In this document: positions 8,586 through 19,330 of the stretch, one piece after another | Layout of the letters: every line of letters starts with the position of its first letter | How positions within the stretch are numbered: position 1 is the first letter of the stretch | The notes under the pieces: model-generated | What the model was told of the DNA's origin: nothing | Databases searched by the model: none | Seen by the model: the letters and a program-made list of their open reading frames with translations, nothing else | Assembly (NCBI RefSeq): GCF_002002905.1 | Contig: NZ_CP019509.1 | Span: forward strand, 558,001-622,000 | Reading direction: 5' to 3' | DNA length: 64,000 bases | Source of the DNA: Aquaspirillum sp. LM1 | GTDB taxonomy: Bacteria; Pseudomonadota; Gammaproteobacteria; Burkholderiales; Aquaspirillaceae | Translations under genes and position numbers: made by a program

Positions 8586-10490
8586 ATGAGTACACAAAAG
8601 GAAACCCTCGGATTCCAGGCAGAAGTCAAACAGCTGCTTCAGTTGATGATTCACTCCTTGTATTCGGACAAGGAAATTTTCTTGCGCGAACTCATTTCCA
8701 ATGCTTCCGACGCTGCCGACAAGCTGCGTTTTGAAGCGCTGGACGCCCCGGCCCTGTACGAGCAGGACGGCGAGTTGCGCATCCGCCTGAGCGTGGACCG
8801 CGAAGCACGCACGCTGACCCTGACCGACAACGGCATCGGCATGAGCCGCGACGAGGTGATCGAGCATATTGGCACCATCGCCAAATCCGGCACCCGGGCA
8901 TTTTTTGAGCAACTGACCGGCGATGCACGCAAGGATGCCAACCTGATTGGCCAGTTTGGCGTGGGCTTTTACTCGGCCTTTATCGTGGCCGACAAAGTCA
9001 CGCTGACCACCCGCCGCGCCGGCCTGCCAGCCAGCACCGGGGTGCGCTGGGAATCCGCCGGTGAAGGCGATTACACCCTGGAAAGCGTGGATGTCCCGGC
9101 ACGTGGCACCCAGATTGTGCTGCACCTGCGCGAAGGCGAAGACGAGCTGCTGAACGACTGGCAGCTGAAAACCATCATCCGCAAATACTCCGACCACATC
9201 ACCCTGCCGATTGAAATGCCAACGCCGGAAGTCACCGACGAAGAAGGCAAGCAAACCCAGGCTGCGGGCTGGGAAACCGTCAACAAGGCCTCCGCGCTGT
9301 GGGCGCGGGCCAAAAACGACATCAGCGACGACGAATACAAAGCGTTTTACCAGCATGTGGCCCACGACTACAGCGACCCGCTGGCCTGGACCCATGCCCG
9401 CGTGGAAGGCCGTCAGGAATACACCCAGCTGCTCTACCTGCCGTCGCACGCGCCGTTTGACCTGTACGACCGCGATGCCCGCCACGGCGTGAAGCTGTAT
9501 GTGCGCCGTGTGTTCATCATGGACGACGCCGACAAGCTGATGCCGCAATACCTGCGCTTTATCCGTGGGGTGATCGATTCTGCCGACCTGCCGCTGAACG
9601 TCAGCCGTGAACTGCTGCAAGGCAACAAGGACATCGACGCCATCCGTGCCGGCTGCGTGAAAAAAGTGCTGGGCATGCTGGAAGACCTGGCAGACAACCA
9701 GGCCGACAAGTACGCCACCTTCTGGAAAGAATTTGGCCAGGTGCTGAAAGAAGGCGTGGGCGAGGACTTTGCCAACCGTGAACGCATTGCCAAGCTGCTG
9801 CGCTTTGCCTCCACCCAGGCCGGCAACGACGGCCAGACGGTCAGCCTGGCTGACTACGCAAGCCGGATGAAGCCGGAACAGGACAAGATTTACTATCTCA
9901 CCGCCGACAGCTACACCGCTGCGCTGGCCAGCCCGCACCTGGAAGTGTTCCGCAAGAAGGGCGTGGAAGTGCTGCTGCTGACCGACCGGGTGGACGAATG
10001 GGTGACTTCGCACCTGAACGAGTTTGACGGCAAGAGCCTGGTCTCGGTGGCGCGTGGCGCGCTGGATCTGGGCGCGCTGGAAGACGAAAGCGAAAAAGCC
10101 AGCCAGAAAGCCAGCGAAGAAGCGATGAAACCGCTGGTGGATGCGCTGACCGACACGCTGAAAGACAAGGTCAAGGAAGTACGCGTTACCCACCGCCTGA
10201 CCGAATCCCCGGCCTGCCTGGTGGCCGACGAGCATGCGATGAGCAGCCACCTGGAGCGCATGCTCAAGGCTGCCGGACAAAGCGTGCCCAGCAGCAAGCC
10301 GATTCTGGAGGTGAACCCGGAACATCCGCTGGTGCAAAAGCTGGACGCCGCCCGCAGCCAGGAAACCCGCTTTGCCGATCTGGCGCATATCGTGTTTGAC
10401 CAGGCGCTGCTGGCCGAAGGTGGCCAGCTGGAAGATCCGGCGGGCTTCGTCAAGCGGATCAATGCGCTGATGCTGGAACTGGCCGCCTGA
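8586..10490 (+). CDS. htpG: Molecular chaperone HtpG (Hsp90 family)
   Basis: Cytosolic ATP-dependent chaperone, 634 residues, the usual bacterial length. Visible motifs: the N-terminal GHKL ATP site ([34 protein letters not shown]), the middle-domain RRVFIMDD segment with [10 protein letters not shown] and [11 protein letters not shown], and the C-terminal dimerisation domain to the stop. The ATG at 8586 ([11 protein letters not shown]) is chosen over an upstream in-frame start at 8523, because homologues begin with this sequence. It is flanked upstream by an IS605 remnant and downstream by a strong terminator, so it is a single-gene unit. The minus strand carries a 659-codon open frame that is only a shadow. 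Confidence 0.98.
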   Translation: MSTQKETLGFQAEVKQLLQLMIHSLYSDKEIFLRELISNASDAADKLRFEALDAPALYEQDGELRIRLSVDREARTLTLTDNGIGMSRDEVIEHIGTIAKSGTRAFFEQLTGDARKDANLIGQFGVGFYSAFIVADKVTLTTRRAGLPASTGVRWESAGEGDYTLESVDVPARGTQIVLHLREGEDELLNDWQLKTIIRKYSDHITLPIEMPTPEVTDEEGKQTQAAGWETVNKASALWARAKNDISDDEYKAFYQHVAHDYSDPLAWTHARVEGRQEYTQLLYLPSHAPFDLYDRDARHGVKLYVRRVFIMDDADKLMPQYLRFIRGVIDSADLPLNVSRELLQGNKDIDAIRAGCVKKVLGMLEDLADNQADKYATFWKEFGQVLKEGVGEDFANRERIAKLLRFASTQAGNDGQTVSLADYASRMKPEQDKIYYLTADSYTAALASPHLEVFRKKGVEVLLLTDRVDEWVTSHLNEFDGKSLVSVARGALDLGALEDESEKASQKASEEAMKPLVDALTDTLKDKVKEVRVTHRLTESPACLVADEHAMSSHLERMLKAAGQSVPSSKPILEVNPEHPLVQKLDAARSQETRFADLAHIVFDQALLAEGGQLEDPAGFVKRINALMLELAA

Positions 10491-10524
10491 ACCCTGCGAT
10501 GCCCTGACTGGGCATTCTTGCAAA

Positions 10525-10563
10525 AAACTGCCGGCCCCGATAAAAGGGGCCGGCAGTTTTTTT
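10525..10563 (+). terminator. Rho-independent terminator after htpG
   Basis: Stem CTGCCGGCCCC / GGGGCCGGCAG (11 bp) with a 7-nt loop, flanked by A and T runs, so it may act in both directions for htpG and the convergent exporter gene. Confidence 0.9.
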
Positions 10564-10600
10564 ATGCGTGCGGCTCAGTTAGGACGTGGCAGGGTTCAGG

Positions 10601-11563
10601 TCAGGTGCGCTGGCCCAGGGTGATTGCCACCACACCCAGCAGAATCAGCCCAGCCGCACCCAGCATGGCGGTCGTCAGCGTTTCACCCAATACCGCCACC
10701 CCCAGCGTCACCGCCACCAGTGGTGCCACAAAAGCAAACGTGGACACCAATGTCGGTGAAGTCACGCGCAATAGCCAGAAATACACCGGGTAGGCCAGCA
10801 CCGTCACCACCAGCACCAGATAGCCCAGCGCCCAGGCGCTGTCTGCACTCACCGCCGACCAGCGAAATGCCTGCCACTGGCCGGTCAGCGCCGCCAGGCC
10901 AAGCAAGATCACGCCGGCCAGCAACATTTGCGCGCTCATCCCCCACCATACCTGGCTATAGCCGCGTCCGGCCCGACGAAACAGAAAACTGCCCCAGGCC
11001 CACGCCAGCTGGGCCAGCACCAGCACGGCCACGGCGCCCAGACGGTCACGGTCTTGCAAGACATCCAGCCGGCTGCCCAGCAGCGCGGCCATGCCCACCA
11101 CACTCAGGCCCAGGCCAAACAGCACCACCGGTGCAGGCCGGCGTTCATTGGGCAGCAGAGATTGCAGCACCACGGTCCACAGCGGCAGCGAGGTACACAC
11201 CAAGGCCGCCAGACCTGACGGCAGATGCTGCACGCCGTACACCATGGCCCCCTGGCCAATGCTCAGCATCAATACCCCGCCAATCACCATCAGCCGCGCA
11301 TCATGCCAGCCCAGACGCATGCCGCCGGCGCGCTGCCAGGCCAGGCCAGCCAACAGCAGCCCGGCCAGCAAAAAGCGCAAACCAGCCAGCACCAGGCTGG
11401 GAAACCCGGCCAGCGCCAGATGGTTGGCCAGAAACGTGCTGCCCCAGCCCAGATACAACACGGCAAATCCGGCCAGCACGGCCAGAGTGTGGCGCGAGAG
11501 GCCCGGTGTGGCCAGCCAGGGCCAGAAGGGGCGGCGTAATGCCAGAGGATGTTGGGCGGACAT
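10601..11563 (-). CDS. EamA/DMT-family inner-membrane transporter
   Basis: Putative metabolite or drug exporter of the drug/metabolite transporter superfamily. 320 residues with about ten hydrophobic helices in two EamA repeats: first repeat GWGSTFLANHLALAGFP to about residue 150, second with AYPVYFWLLRV..TLVSTFAFVAPLVAV and a final GETLTTAMLGAAGLILLGV. The start at 11563 (MSAQHPLALRRP) has GGGAAAA upstream; the longer frame from 11626 has no support. Substrate unknown. Stands alone, convergent to htpG and downstream of the sigma-54 regulator with a 171-bp gap. Confidence 0.85.
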   Translation of the reverse strand: MSAQHPLALRRPFWPWLATPGLSRHTLAVLAGFAVLYLGWGSTFLANHLALAGFPSLVLAGLRFLLAGLLLAGLAWQRAGGMRLGWHDARLMVIGGVLMLSIGQGAMVYGVQHLPSGLAALVCTSLPLWTVVLQSLLPNERRPAPVVLFGLGLSVVGMAALLGSRLDVLQDRDRLGAVAVLVLAQLAWAWGSFLFRRAGRGYSQVWWGMSAQMLLAGVILLGLAALTGQWQAFRWSAVSADSAWALGYLVLVVTVLAYPVYFWLLRVTSPTLVSTFAFVAPLVAVTLGVAVLGETLTTAMLGAAGLILLGVVAITLGQRT

Positions 11564-11734
11564 GCTTTTCCCGATACATAAGGGTGAACTGTCAGCCATC
11601 GTAGCCGGAAGGTCAGCGGCAACCATCTGGATTGGGGGAGAATTGATTTGATTTGGCTATGGATCAGCGTGGCGCGCACGTTGGCAGCGCGGCGGTTTGA
11701 TCGGCAGGGGCACAAAATGAGCCCGGCCTGCGCT

Positions 11735-13144
<1,410 letters not shown>

Positions 13145-13232
13145 GTTGCGCTCGCAAACGGATGTTTGCTCGAATTGTAACGCGAAGCGTGGCAGGCCGG
13201 GCGGCGCATGTGCTGGCGCGCAACGCGCCCGT

Positions 13233-14015
13233 TCAGCCTGCCCGCGTGCTCAAGCTATTGACCAGCGCCAGCAGCGGCGGGGCAATCTGTTCGCGCATCG
13301 CCTGTTCGGTAAACAGAAAGGCCGGGCCGCTGGCGTTCAGGCTCATCCATGGCTGCCCTGGTGCCAGCGGCGGCACCGGCACCGCCACGGCAAACACTTC
13401 GGGCTGAAACTCACCAAACGAGCAGCAAAACTGCTGACGGGCGTAGTCGCCCAGCGCCTGCTCCACACTGGCGGCAATGGCTGGCCAGTGCTCGCCGTAC
13501 TGCACTGCCAGCGCCGGCATCAGTGTATTGCGTTCGGCCACCGGCATGGCCGCCAGATAAGCGCGGCCAATTGCCGTGGTGGCCAGCGGCACCCGCGAGC
13601 CCACGCTGAGCTGCACCGTCACCCGCGCCCGGCTGCGCACGGTTTCCAGATACATCATGTCCAGCCCTTCGCGAATGGCCAGGCTGACCGATACGCCGTG
13701 CGTTTCGGCAAACTGCTGCATGCGCGGGGCAATCAGCCGGCGGGCGTCGAAACTGGCCAGGGTGGCGGCGGAGAGCTCCAGCACCGCCAGGCCCAACTGA
13801 TAGCGCCCGGTGCTGGCATCCTGATCCAGATAGCCCAGCTGGGTCAGGGTGTAGGTCAGCCGCGACACCGTGCTTTTGGGCAGGCTGGTGCGGCTGGCCA
13901 GGTCTTGGTTGGACAGCTGTGGCTCGCCGCTGCGAAATGCCGCCAGCACCGCCAGGCCACGGGCCAGGGCAGTGACAAACAGCCGGTCTTTGTTTTCAGT
14001 GTCAGAAGATTCCAT
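13233..14015 (-). CDS. IclR-family transcriptional regulator (likely regulator of gcdH)
   Basis: 260 residues: N-terminal winged HTH (about 10-70, LSNQDLASRTSLPKSTVSRL) and an IclR ligand-binding domain containing YLETVRSRARV, the SVGSRVPLATTAIGRAYLA loop and the CCSFGEFQPEVFAVAVP segment. The start at 14015 (MESSDTENKDR) has GGAAA upstream; a much longer frame reading through to 15749 is antisense to gcdH and rejected. Divergent from gcdH with a 273-bp gap containing a TTCCGC-N3-GCGGAA palindrome, so it most likely controls gcdH and itself. The effector may be glutarate or glutaryl-CoA; that is inference. Confidence 0.9.
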   Translation of the reverse strand: MESSDTENKDRLFVTALARGLAVLAAFRSGEPQLSNQDLASRTSLPKSTVSRLTYTLTQLGYLDQDASTGRYQLGLAVLELSAATLASFDARRLIAPRMQQFAETHGVSVSLAIREGLDMMYLETVRSRARVTVQLSVGSRVPLATTAIGRAYLAAMPVAERNTLMPALAVQYGEHWPAIAASVEQALGDYARQQFCCSFGEFQPEVFAVAVPVPPLAPGQPWMSLNASGPAFLFTEQAMREQIAPPLLALVNSLSTRAG

Positions 14016-14206
14016 CGCGTTTCCGTGTGCGGGCCGTGGCTGGCGTAGGGTGGTCAGACTGGGCAAACCGCAAAAAAGTGTCCAGACAGTGGCCGATGGG
14101 CGGCTGCCGGGCTGGGGCTTTCCGCCCTGGGTGGGGGCGGAGGTGAATTTTGCCACTTTACAGCAGACGCGAGCTTGGCTAAAGTATTCTGCATTGTAAA
14201 ACACTA

Positions 14207-14221
14207 TTCCGCAAAGCGGAA
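14207..14221. promoter_or_regulatory. Palindromic operator candidate TTCCGC-AAA-GCGGAA
   Basis: Perfect 6+3+6 palindrome in the iclR-gcdH divergent region, 68 bp before gcdH. Its place between an IclR regulator and its likely target suggests the regulator binding site. A related palindrome occurs at 19162-19176 upstream of the porin. Confidence 0.5.
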
Positions 14222-14288
14222 CAAAAATCCCGCCAGACAGCCCGGCTGACCGGCGTTCCCGACCCGACTGATTGCAAGGAGATACACA

Positions 14289-15470
14289 ATGTCCGCTTCC
14301 CGCCCGGCTTTTCAATGGGATGACGCCCTGCTGCTGGAAAGCCAGCTGACCGAAGAAGAGCGCATGGTGCGCGATTCGGCCCGCGCCTACTGTCAGGAAC
14401 AACTGCTGCCACGCGTGCTGACCGCCAACCGCGAAGAGCGCTTCGACCGCGAAATCATGAGCGAAATGGGCGAGCTGGGCCTGCTGGGCTGCACGCTGGA
14501 CAACTGGGGCTGCGCCGGCCTGAGCCATGTGGCCTACGGCCTGGTAGCGCGTGAAGTCGAGCGGGTGGATTCCGGCTATCGCTCGGCGATGAGCGTGCAA
14601 AGCTCGCTGGTGATGCACCCGATTTACGCCTACGGCACCGATGCCCAGCGCGATACCTACCTGCCCAAGCTGGCCACTGGCGAATGGGTGGGCTGCTTTG
14701 GTCTGACCGAGCCGGACGCTGGCTCCGACCCCGCTGGCATGAAAACCCGCGCCCGCAAGGTAGACGGCGGCTGGACGCTGAACGGCAGCAAGATGTGGAT
14801 CACCAACAGCCCGATTGCCGATGTGTGCGTGGTGTGGGCCAAGGACGACGAAGGCGAAATCCGTGGCTTTATTCTGGATCGCGGCATGCCGGGTCTGAGT
14901 ACGCCGAAGATTCACGGCAAGTTCTCGCTGCGCGCGTCGATCACCGGCGAAATTGTCATGGATAACGTGTTTGTGCCGGATGACCACCTGCTGCCCAATG
15001 TCAAAGGCCTGAAAGGCCCGTTTGGCTGCCTGAACAAGGCCCGCTATGGCATCGCCTGGGGGGCCATGGGCTCGGCGGAATTCTGCTGGCACGCTGCCCG
15101 CCAGTACACGCTGGACCGCAAGCAATTCAACCGCCCGCTGGCCGCCACCCAGCTGGTGCAGCTCAAGCTGGCCAATATGCAAACCGAAATCACCCTGGGC
15201 CTGCAAGCCGCGCTGCGCGTGGGCCGGCTGATGGACGAAGGCCAGGCCGCGCCGGAAATGATCAGCCTGATCAAGCGCAATAACTGCGGCAAGGCACTGG
15301 ACATCGCCCGCGTCAGCCGCGACATGCACGGCGGCAATGGCATTGCCGATGAATTCCACGTGATTCGCCATGTGATGAACCTGGAAGCGGTCAACACCTA
15401 CGAAGGCACCCACGATGTGCATGCGCTGATTTTGGGTCGGGCGCAAACCGGCATCCAGGCGTTTGGCTAA
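14289..15470 (+). CDS. gcdH: Glutaryl-CoA dehydrogenase
   Basis: FAD enzyme converting glutaryl-CoA to crotonyl-CoA and CO2 in lysine/tryptophan/glutarate degradation. 393 residues with acyl-CoA dehydrogenase N, middle and C domains: [15 protein letters not shown] and [11 protein letters not shown] flavin contacts, and the catalytic Glu in NTYEGTHD (E372). The segment [29 protein letters not shown] is typical of GcdH rather than short-chain ACADs. RBS AAGGAGA stands 6-7 nt before the ATG. Its electrons would pass by ETF to the ETF-QO encoded at 17.3 kb, and the CoA-transferase at 15.9 kb can supply glutaryl-CoA. Confidence 0.94.
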   Translation: MSASRPAFQWDDALLLESQLTEEERMVRDSARAYCQEQLLPRVLTANREERFDREIMSEMGELGLLGCTLDNWGCAGLSHVAYGLVAREVERVDSGYRSAMSVQSSLVMHPIYAYGTDAQRDTYLPKLATGEWVGCFGLTEPDAGSDPAGMKTRARKVDGGWTLNGSKMWITNSPIADVCVVWAKDDEGEIRGFILDRGMPGLSTPKIHGKFSLRASITGEIVMDNVFVPDDHLLPNVKGLKGPFGCLNKARYGIAWGAMGSAEFCWHAARQYTLDRKQFNRPLAATQLVQLKLANMQTEITLGLQAALRVGRLMDEGQAAPEMISLIKRNNCGKALDIARVSRDMHGGNGIADEFHVIRHVMNLEAVNTYEGTHDVHALILGRAQTGIQAFG

Positions 15471-15568
15471 GCGCTGCTTACACAACCTGCCTGGCGTGGT
15501 GGTGTGGCCTTGCCGTATCTGCCCACACGCCTGGCCAGGATTGCTTCGCTGGGTGTGGTGAACGGCGC

Positions 15569-15678
15569 TAACGCTGAAAAAATCGTCATTCCCGCGAAGG
15601 TGGGAATCCAGGGCTTTGATTTTGCTGGATTTTGCTTTTGGCAAACACGATTTTTCTGAATACATCAGCGCTTCCCTA
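15569..15678. repeat. MITE-like dispersed repeat, copy 1
   Basis: About 110 bp running from AACGCTGAAAAAATCGT to a right end TCAGCGCTTCCCTAA, with an internal REP-type palindrome (TCCCGCGAAGGTGGGA) and the inner inverted repeat AAAATCGT / ACGATTTTT. Related copies lie at 28571-28685, 57520-57605 and 63828-63910. The rest of the gcdH to CoA-transferase gap holds a terminator and no gene. Confidence 0.75.
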
Positions 15679-15784
15679 ATGCCATTGCGTCGGCAGGCCG
15701 ATACCCGACGCCCAGCCGCCCTCACGCCGTCGGGCGTCAGCAAGATCATGCGCGGTCGAGGGGGATCTCACCCTCCATCACTTT

Positions 15785-15815
15785 GCCCGGCCCTTTTCAG
15801 GACCGGGCGTTTTTT
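15785..15815 (+). terminator. Rho-independent terminator after gcdH
   Basis: Stem GCCCGG / CCGGGC with a 12-nt loop, followed by G and six T residues, 46 bp before the CoA-transferase start. It suggests gcdH and the transferase are at least partly uncoupled. Confidence 0.65.
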
Positions 15816-15860
15816 ATCGGCCCCCGCTGCGGGGTGGGCGCGGGCCGGCAAGGAGTCAAT

Positions 15861-17051
15861 ATGAGCGGAGCATTAGACGGCATCAAGGTGCTGGATTTGT
15901 CGCGGGTACTGGCCGGGCCTTGGGCCAGCCAGTTGCTGGCCGATCTGGGGGCCACGGTGATCAAGGTGGAAAAACCCGGTGCCGGTGACGACACCCGCCA
16001 CTGGGGGCCGCCCAATCTGCCCGATGGCACCGCCGGGTATTTTCTGGCGGCCAACCGGGGCAAGCAGTCGATTACCGTGGACATCACCCAGCCGGAAGGA
16101 CGGGCGATTGTGCAGCAACTGGCCGCTGAAGCCGATGTGTTGCTGGAAAACTACAAAGTGGGCGGCCTGAAAAAATATGGGCTGGACTACCCCACGCTCA
16201 AGGCAATCAACCCACGCCTGGTGTATTGCTCAATCACCGGCTTTGGCCAGACCGGCCCCTACGCCAGCCGCCCCGGCTACGACTATATTGTGCAAGGCAT
16301 GAGCGGGCTGATGAGCATCACCGGCCCGGCGGAGGGCGAACCGCACAAGGTGGGCGTGGCCGTCACCGACCTATTCACCGGCCTGTACGCCAGCAATGCG
16401 ATTTGTGCCGCGCTGCTGGCGCGCGAACGCAGCGGTGAAGGCCAGGCGATTGATCTGGCGTTGTTCGACTGCGCGCTGGCCATGCTGGCCAACGTCAACA
16501 TGAACTGGCTGATTGGCGGGGAAGTGCCCCCGCGCCTGGGCAATGCCCACCCGAATATCGTGCCGTATCAGGTATTTGCCACTTCCGACGGCCATTTTAT
16601 TCTGGCTTGTGGCAACGACAGCCAGTTTGCCCGCATCGCCGAGCTGTGCGGCCATGCGGAATGGGCCACCGACCCGCGCTTTGCCCGCAACGCCGACCGG
16701 GTGGCACATCGTGACGCGCTGACCCCACTGCTGGCCGAGGTGTTTGTCACCCGCACCCGCGACGACTGGCTGGCCGCGCTGGACGCGGCTGGCGTGCCCA
16801 ATGGCCCGATCAATACCGTGGATCAGGCGTTTGCCGATCCGCAGATCGTGGCGCGCGGCATGCGGCTGGATTTGCCCGATGCTCAGGGGCAGCCCGTGCC
16901 GCAGGTGGCGTGCCCGATTCAACTCTCCGGCACGCCAGTGGTGTACCATGCCGCCCCACCCGCCTTGGGGCAGCATACCGAGGCGGTGTTGACGTCGTTG
17001 GGAAAGACGGCAGAAGAGGTGGCCCGCCTGCGGGAAAACGGCGTGGTGTAA
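15861..17051 (+). CDS. CaiB/BaiF-family (family III) CoA-transferase, probable succinyl-CoA:glutarate CoA-transferase
   Basis: 396 residues of family III CoA-transferase: N-terminal GIKVLDLSRVLAGPWASQLLADLGA, CoA-binding segment NRGKQSITVDI, and the catalytic Asp in RPGYDYIVQGMSG (about D141). RBS AAGGAG precedes the ATG at 15861; an upstream frame from 15783 overlaps the terminator and is rejected. Neighbouring gcdH makes activation of glutarate to glutaryl-CoA (the SUGCT reaction) the most likely role. Family III enzymes share folds but vary in acid substrate (formyl, carnitine, mesaconyl), so substrate is inferred from context only. Confidence 0.85.
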   Translation: MSGALDGIKVLDLSRVLAGPWASQLLADLGATVIKVEKPGAGDDTRHWGPPNLPDGTAGYFLAANRGKQSITVDITQPEGRAIVQQLAAEADVLLENYKVGGLKKYGLDYPTLKAINPRLVYCSITGFGQTGPYASRPGYDYIVQGMSGLMSITGPAEGEPHKVGVAVTDLFTGLYASNAICAALLARERSGEGQAIDLALFDCALAMLANVNMNWLIGGEVPPRLGNAHPNIVPYQVFATSDGHFILACGNDSQFARIAELCGHAEWATDPRFARNADRVAHRDALTPLLAEVFVTRTRDDWLAALDAAGVPNGPINTVDQAFADPQIVARGMRLDLPDAQGQPVPQVACPIQLSGTPVVYHAAPPALGQHTEAVLTSLGKTAEEVARLRENGVV

Positions 17052-17217
17052 GGGGGCATGAATGCAGGGTGGATGGCCCTGGATGCTCACCTGTACGGAA
17101 TCACAATAAAGCAGGGTGACGCGCGCGGCCATCCGCACAGACCACTGCCCCCTTCCCTAACGTCACCAGCAAGCTGTGGCATGCTTGCTGCACGAGGTGC
17201 CTGGCTCAGGGATAATT

Positions 17218-17233
17218 TCAAACGCTTGTTTGA
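17218..17233. promoter_or_regulatory. PsrA/FadP-like operator upstream of ETF-QO
   Basis: Perfect inverted repeat TCAAAC-GCTT-GTTTGA immediately downstream of a -10-like GATAAT (17211-17216) and 83 bp before the ETF-QO start. It has the GAAAC/CAAAC-N4-GTTTG/C form known for the fatty-acid regulator PsrA in pseudomonads. No PsrA gene is in this window. Confidence 0.5.
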
Positions 17234-17315
17234 CCTGCCGGGGATTTGCATGCATGATTCGCGCAACAAGCCACACCAAAAAACTGCTGTTGCGGCGGAT
17301 GACAAGGAGACTGCG

Positions 17316-18950
17316 GTGGAACGCGAATACATGGAATACGACGTGGTGATCGTGGGGGGCGGCCCGTCCGGCCTGTCTGCGGCGATTCGCCTGAAACAAC
17401 TGGCCGAACAGCACGGGCGCGAGCTCAGTGTCTGCCTGCTGGAAAAAGGCTCGGAAATCGGCGCGCACATTCTGTCTGGGGCGGTGCTGGAGCCCACCGC
17501 GCTCAACGAGCTGATTCCCGACTGGAAAGACAAGGGCGCGCCGCTGAACACCCCGGCTGGCGAAGACCGCTTTTTGCATCTGAGCGAAACCGCCGCCACC
17601 CGGCTGCCCACCCCGCCGCAAATGAACAACCATGGCAATTACATCATCAGCCTGGGGAATTTCTGCCGCTGGCTGGGCGAACAGGCCGAAGCGCTGGGCG
17701 TGGAAATTTACCCCGGCTTTGCTGCCGCTGAAGTGCTGTACCACGAAGACGGCTCGGTCAAGGGCGTGGCCACTGGCGACATGGGCGTGGGCCGCGATGG
17801 CGAGCCAACCGATGCCTATCAGCCGGGCATGGAACTGTGGGCCAAACAGACGGTGTTTGCCGAAGGCTGTCGCGGTTCACTGACCAAAACCCTGTTCGAG
17901 CGTTTTGACCTGCGCGCCGACAGCGACCCGCAAACCTACGGCATCGGCATCAAGGAGCTGTGGGAAGTCAAGCCCGAGCATCACCAGCCGGGCAGCATCA
18001 CCCACACCACTGGCTGGCCGATGGACAGCAAAACCTACGGCGGCTCGTTTTTGTATCACCTGGAAAACAATCAGGTGGTAGTGGGCTTCGTGATTGGCCT
18101 GGACTACGACAACCCGCACCTGAGCCCGTACGACGAGTTCCAGCGCTTCAAGACCCACCCGGCCATTCGCCCGGTGTTTGAAGGTGGACGGCGCATCAGC
18201 TACGGCGCGCGTGCGCTGTCCGAAGGGGGCATCCAGAGCCTGCCCAAGCTGACCTTCCCTGGCGGCTGCCTGGTGGGCGACACGGCGGGCTTTCTGAATG
18301 TGCCCAAGATCAAGGGCACGCACACGGCAATGAAGTCCGGCATGCTGGCTGCCGAAGCGATTTTTGCTGCGCTGGGCGAAGATGTCCCTGCGCGCGAGAT
18401 GACCGCCTACCCGACTGCCTTCCGTCATAGCTGGCTGTTTGACGAACTGTGGCGCGTGCGCAACATTCGCCCGTCGTTCCACTGGGGCTTCTGGCCGGCG
18501 CTGGTGTACTCGGCGCTGGACACCTATGTGTTCAAGGGCAATGCGCCGTGGACCCTGCGCCACAAGCGTCCGGACCATGTCTGCCTGAAGCCGGCAGCGG
18601 AGATGCCTAAAATCAGTTATCCCAAGCCCGATGGCGTGCTGACCTTCGACAAGCTGTCCAGCGTGTTCATTTCCAACACCAACCACAGCGAAGACCAGCC
18701 GATTCATCTGCGGCTGAAAGACGCCAGCGTGCCGATTGCGCTGAACCTGGCCCGCTACGACGCCCCCGAGCAGCGCTACTGCCCGGCGGGCGTGTATGAA
18801 ATTGTCCGCGAGGGCGACGCCGCGCCGCGTTTGCAGATCAACGCGCAAAACTGCGTACACTGCAAAACCTGTGATATCAAGGACCCCAGCCAGAACATCA
18901 ACTGGACCACACCAGAAGGTGGGGGCGGGCCGAACTACCCTAATATGTAA
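17316..18950 (+). CDS. Electron-transfer flavoprotein:ubiquinone oxidoreductase
   Basis: Inner-membrane flavin/4Fe-4S enzyme passing electrons from ETF (reduced by acyl-CoA dehydrogenases such as GcdH) to ubiquinone. Start set at GTG 17316, preceded by AAGGAG at 7 nt, giving 544 residues, the usual length; the open frame extends upstream to 17058 without support. Motifs: FAD-binding [17 protein letters not shown] near the N-terminus, the GCRG FAD-contact loop, [18 protein letters not shown], and the four 4Fe-4S cysteines C489, C513, C516 and C519 (CPAGVYE and [12 protein letters not shown]). Monocistronic: own operator-like site upstream and terminator downstream. Confidence 0.95.
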   Translation: MEREYMEYDVVIVGGGPSGLSAAIRLKQLAEQHGRELSVCLLEKGSEIGAHILSGAVLEPTALNELIPDWKDKGAPLNTPAGEDRFLHLSETAATRLPTPPQMNNHGNYIISLGNFCRWLGEQAEALGVEIYPGFAAAEVLYHEDGSVKGVATGDMGVGRDGEPTDAYQPGMELWAKQTVFAEGCRGSLTKTLFERFDLRADSDPQTYGIGIKELWEVKPEHHQPGSITHTTGWPMDSKTYGGSFLYHLENNQVVVGFVIGLDYDNPHLSPYDEFQRFKTHPAIRPVFEGGRRISYGARALSEGGIQSLPKLTFPGGCLVGDTAGFLNVPKIKGTHTAMKSGMLAAEAIFAALGEDVPAREMTAYPTAFRHSWLFDELWRVRNIRPSFHWGFWPALVYSALDTYVFKGNAPWTLRHKRPDHVCLKPAAEMPKISYPKPDGVLTFDKLSSVFISNTNHSEDQPIHLRLKDASVPIALNLARYDAPEQRYCPAGVYEIVREGDAAPRLQINAQNCVHCKTCDIKDPSQNINWTTPEGGGGPNYPNM

Positions 18951-18996
18951 GTCATTTCAGCGGTGGGAGCCCGGATCGGGCACGCTACGTGGTGCA

Positions 18997-19033
18997 AACG
19001 GGGCGCTTTTTGAGCAAAGCGCCCCGTTTTTTT
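18997..19033 (+). terminator. Rho-independent terminator after ETF-QO
   Basis: Stem AACGGGGCGCTTT / AAAGCGCCCCGTT with a 6-nt loop and a run of T residues. Confidence 0.9.
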
Positions 19034-19161
19034 GCGCCTGCTGGCTGGCCATATTGCGCTGCTCTGTCACCATCCTGCCATATTGTGGCAGGAATACAAC
19101 ATAGCGGTATTTTGCACAGTATCTTTTTAAATCAGTGTCTTAGATGTTTTTTTGCCAGAAA

Positions 19162-19176
19162 TTCCGCAGTGCGGAA
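19162..19176. promoter_or_regulatory. Palindrome TTCCGCA-G-TGCGGAA upstream of porin
   Basis: Perfect 7+1+7 palindrome 20 bp before the predicted -35 of the porin promoter. It fits the same TTCCGC-N3-GCGGAA pattern as the site in the iclR-gcdH region. The rest of the 18951-19330 gap holds only the upstream terminator and the porin promoter. Confidence 0.4.
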
Positions 19177-19196
19177 ATCGGCAAAAAGGGCTTTGT

Positions 19197-19226
19197 TTGT
19201 ATTTTCACAACGCCAGCGACTATATT
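19197..19226 (+). promoter_or_regulatory. Predicted porin promoter
   Basis: -35 TTGTAT (19197-19202), 18-bp spacer and -10 TATATT (19221-19226), giving an mRNA leader of about 100 nt before the ATG at 19331. Confidence 0.5.
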
Positions 19227-19330
19227 CGCCTCCATGACGTCGCCGTCAATGCGCGATGCACAGATGTTCTTTATTGGGCGGCCAAGCCGTGTCCAACTGA
19301 ACCTTTGACTGACTTGAAAAGGATTTTGCA

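Noticed and set aside
8544-10523. 659-codon minus-strand frame
   Set aside because: Antisense shadow of htpG caused by GC-rich third positions; composition rich in His/Gln/Val and no domain.
14016-15749. Long N-terminal extension of the IclR regulator
   Set aside because: The extension is antisense to gcdH; a normal IclR start with RBS exists at 14015.
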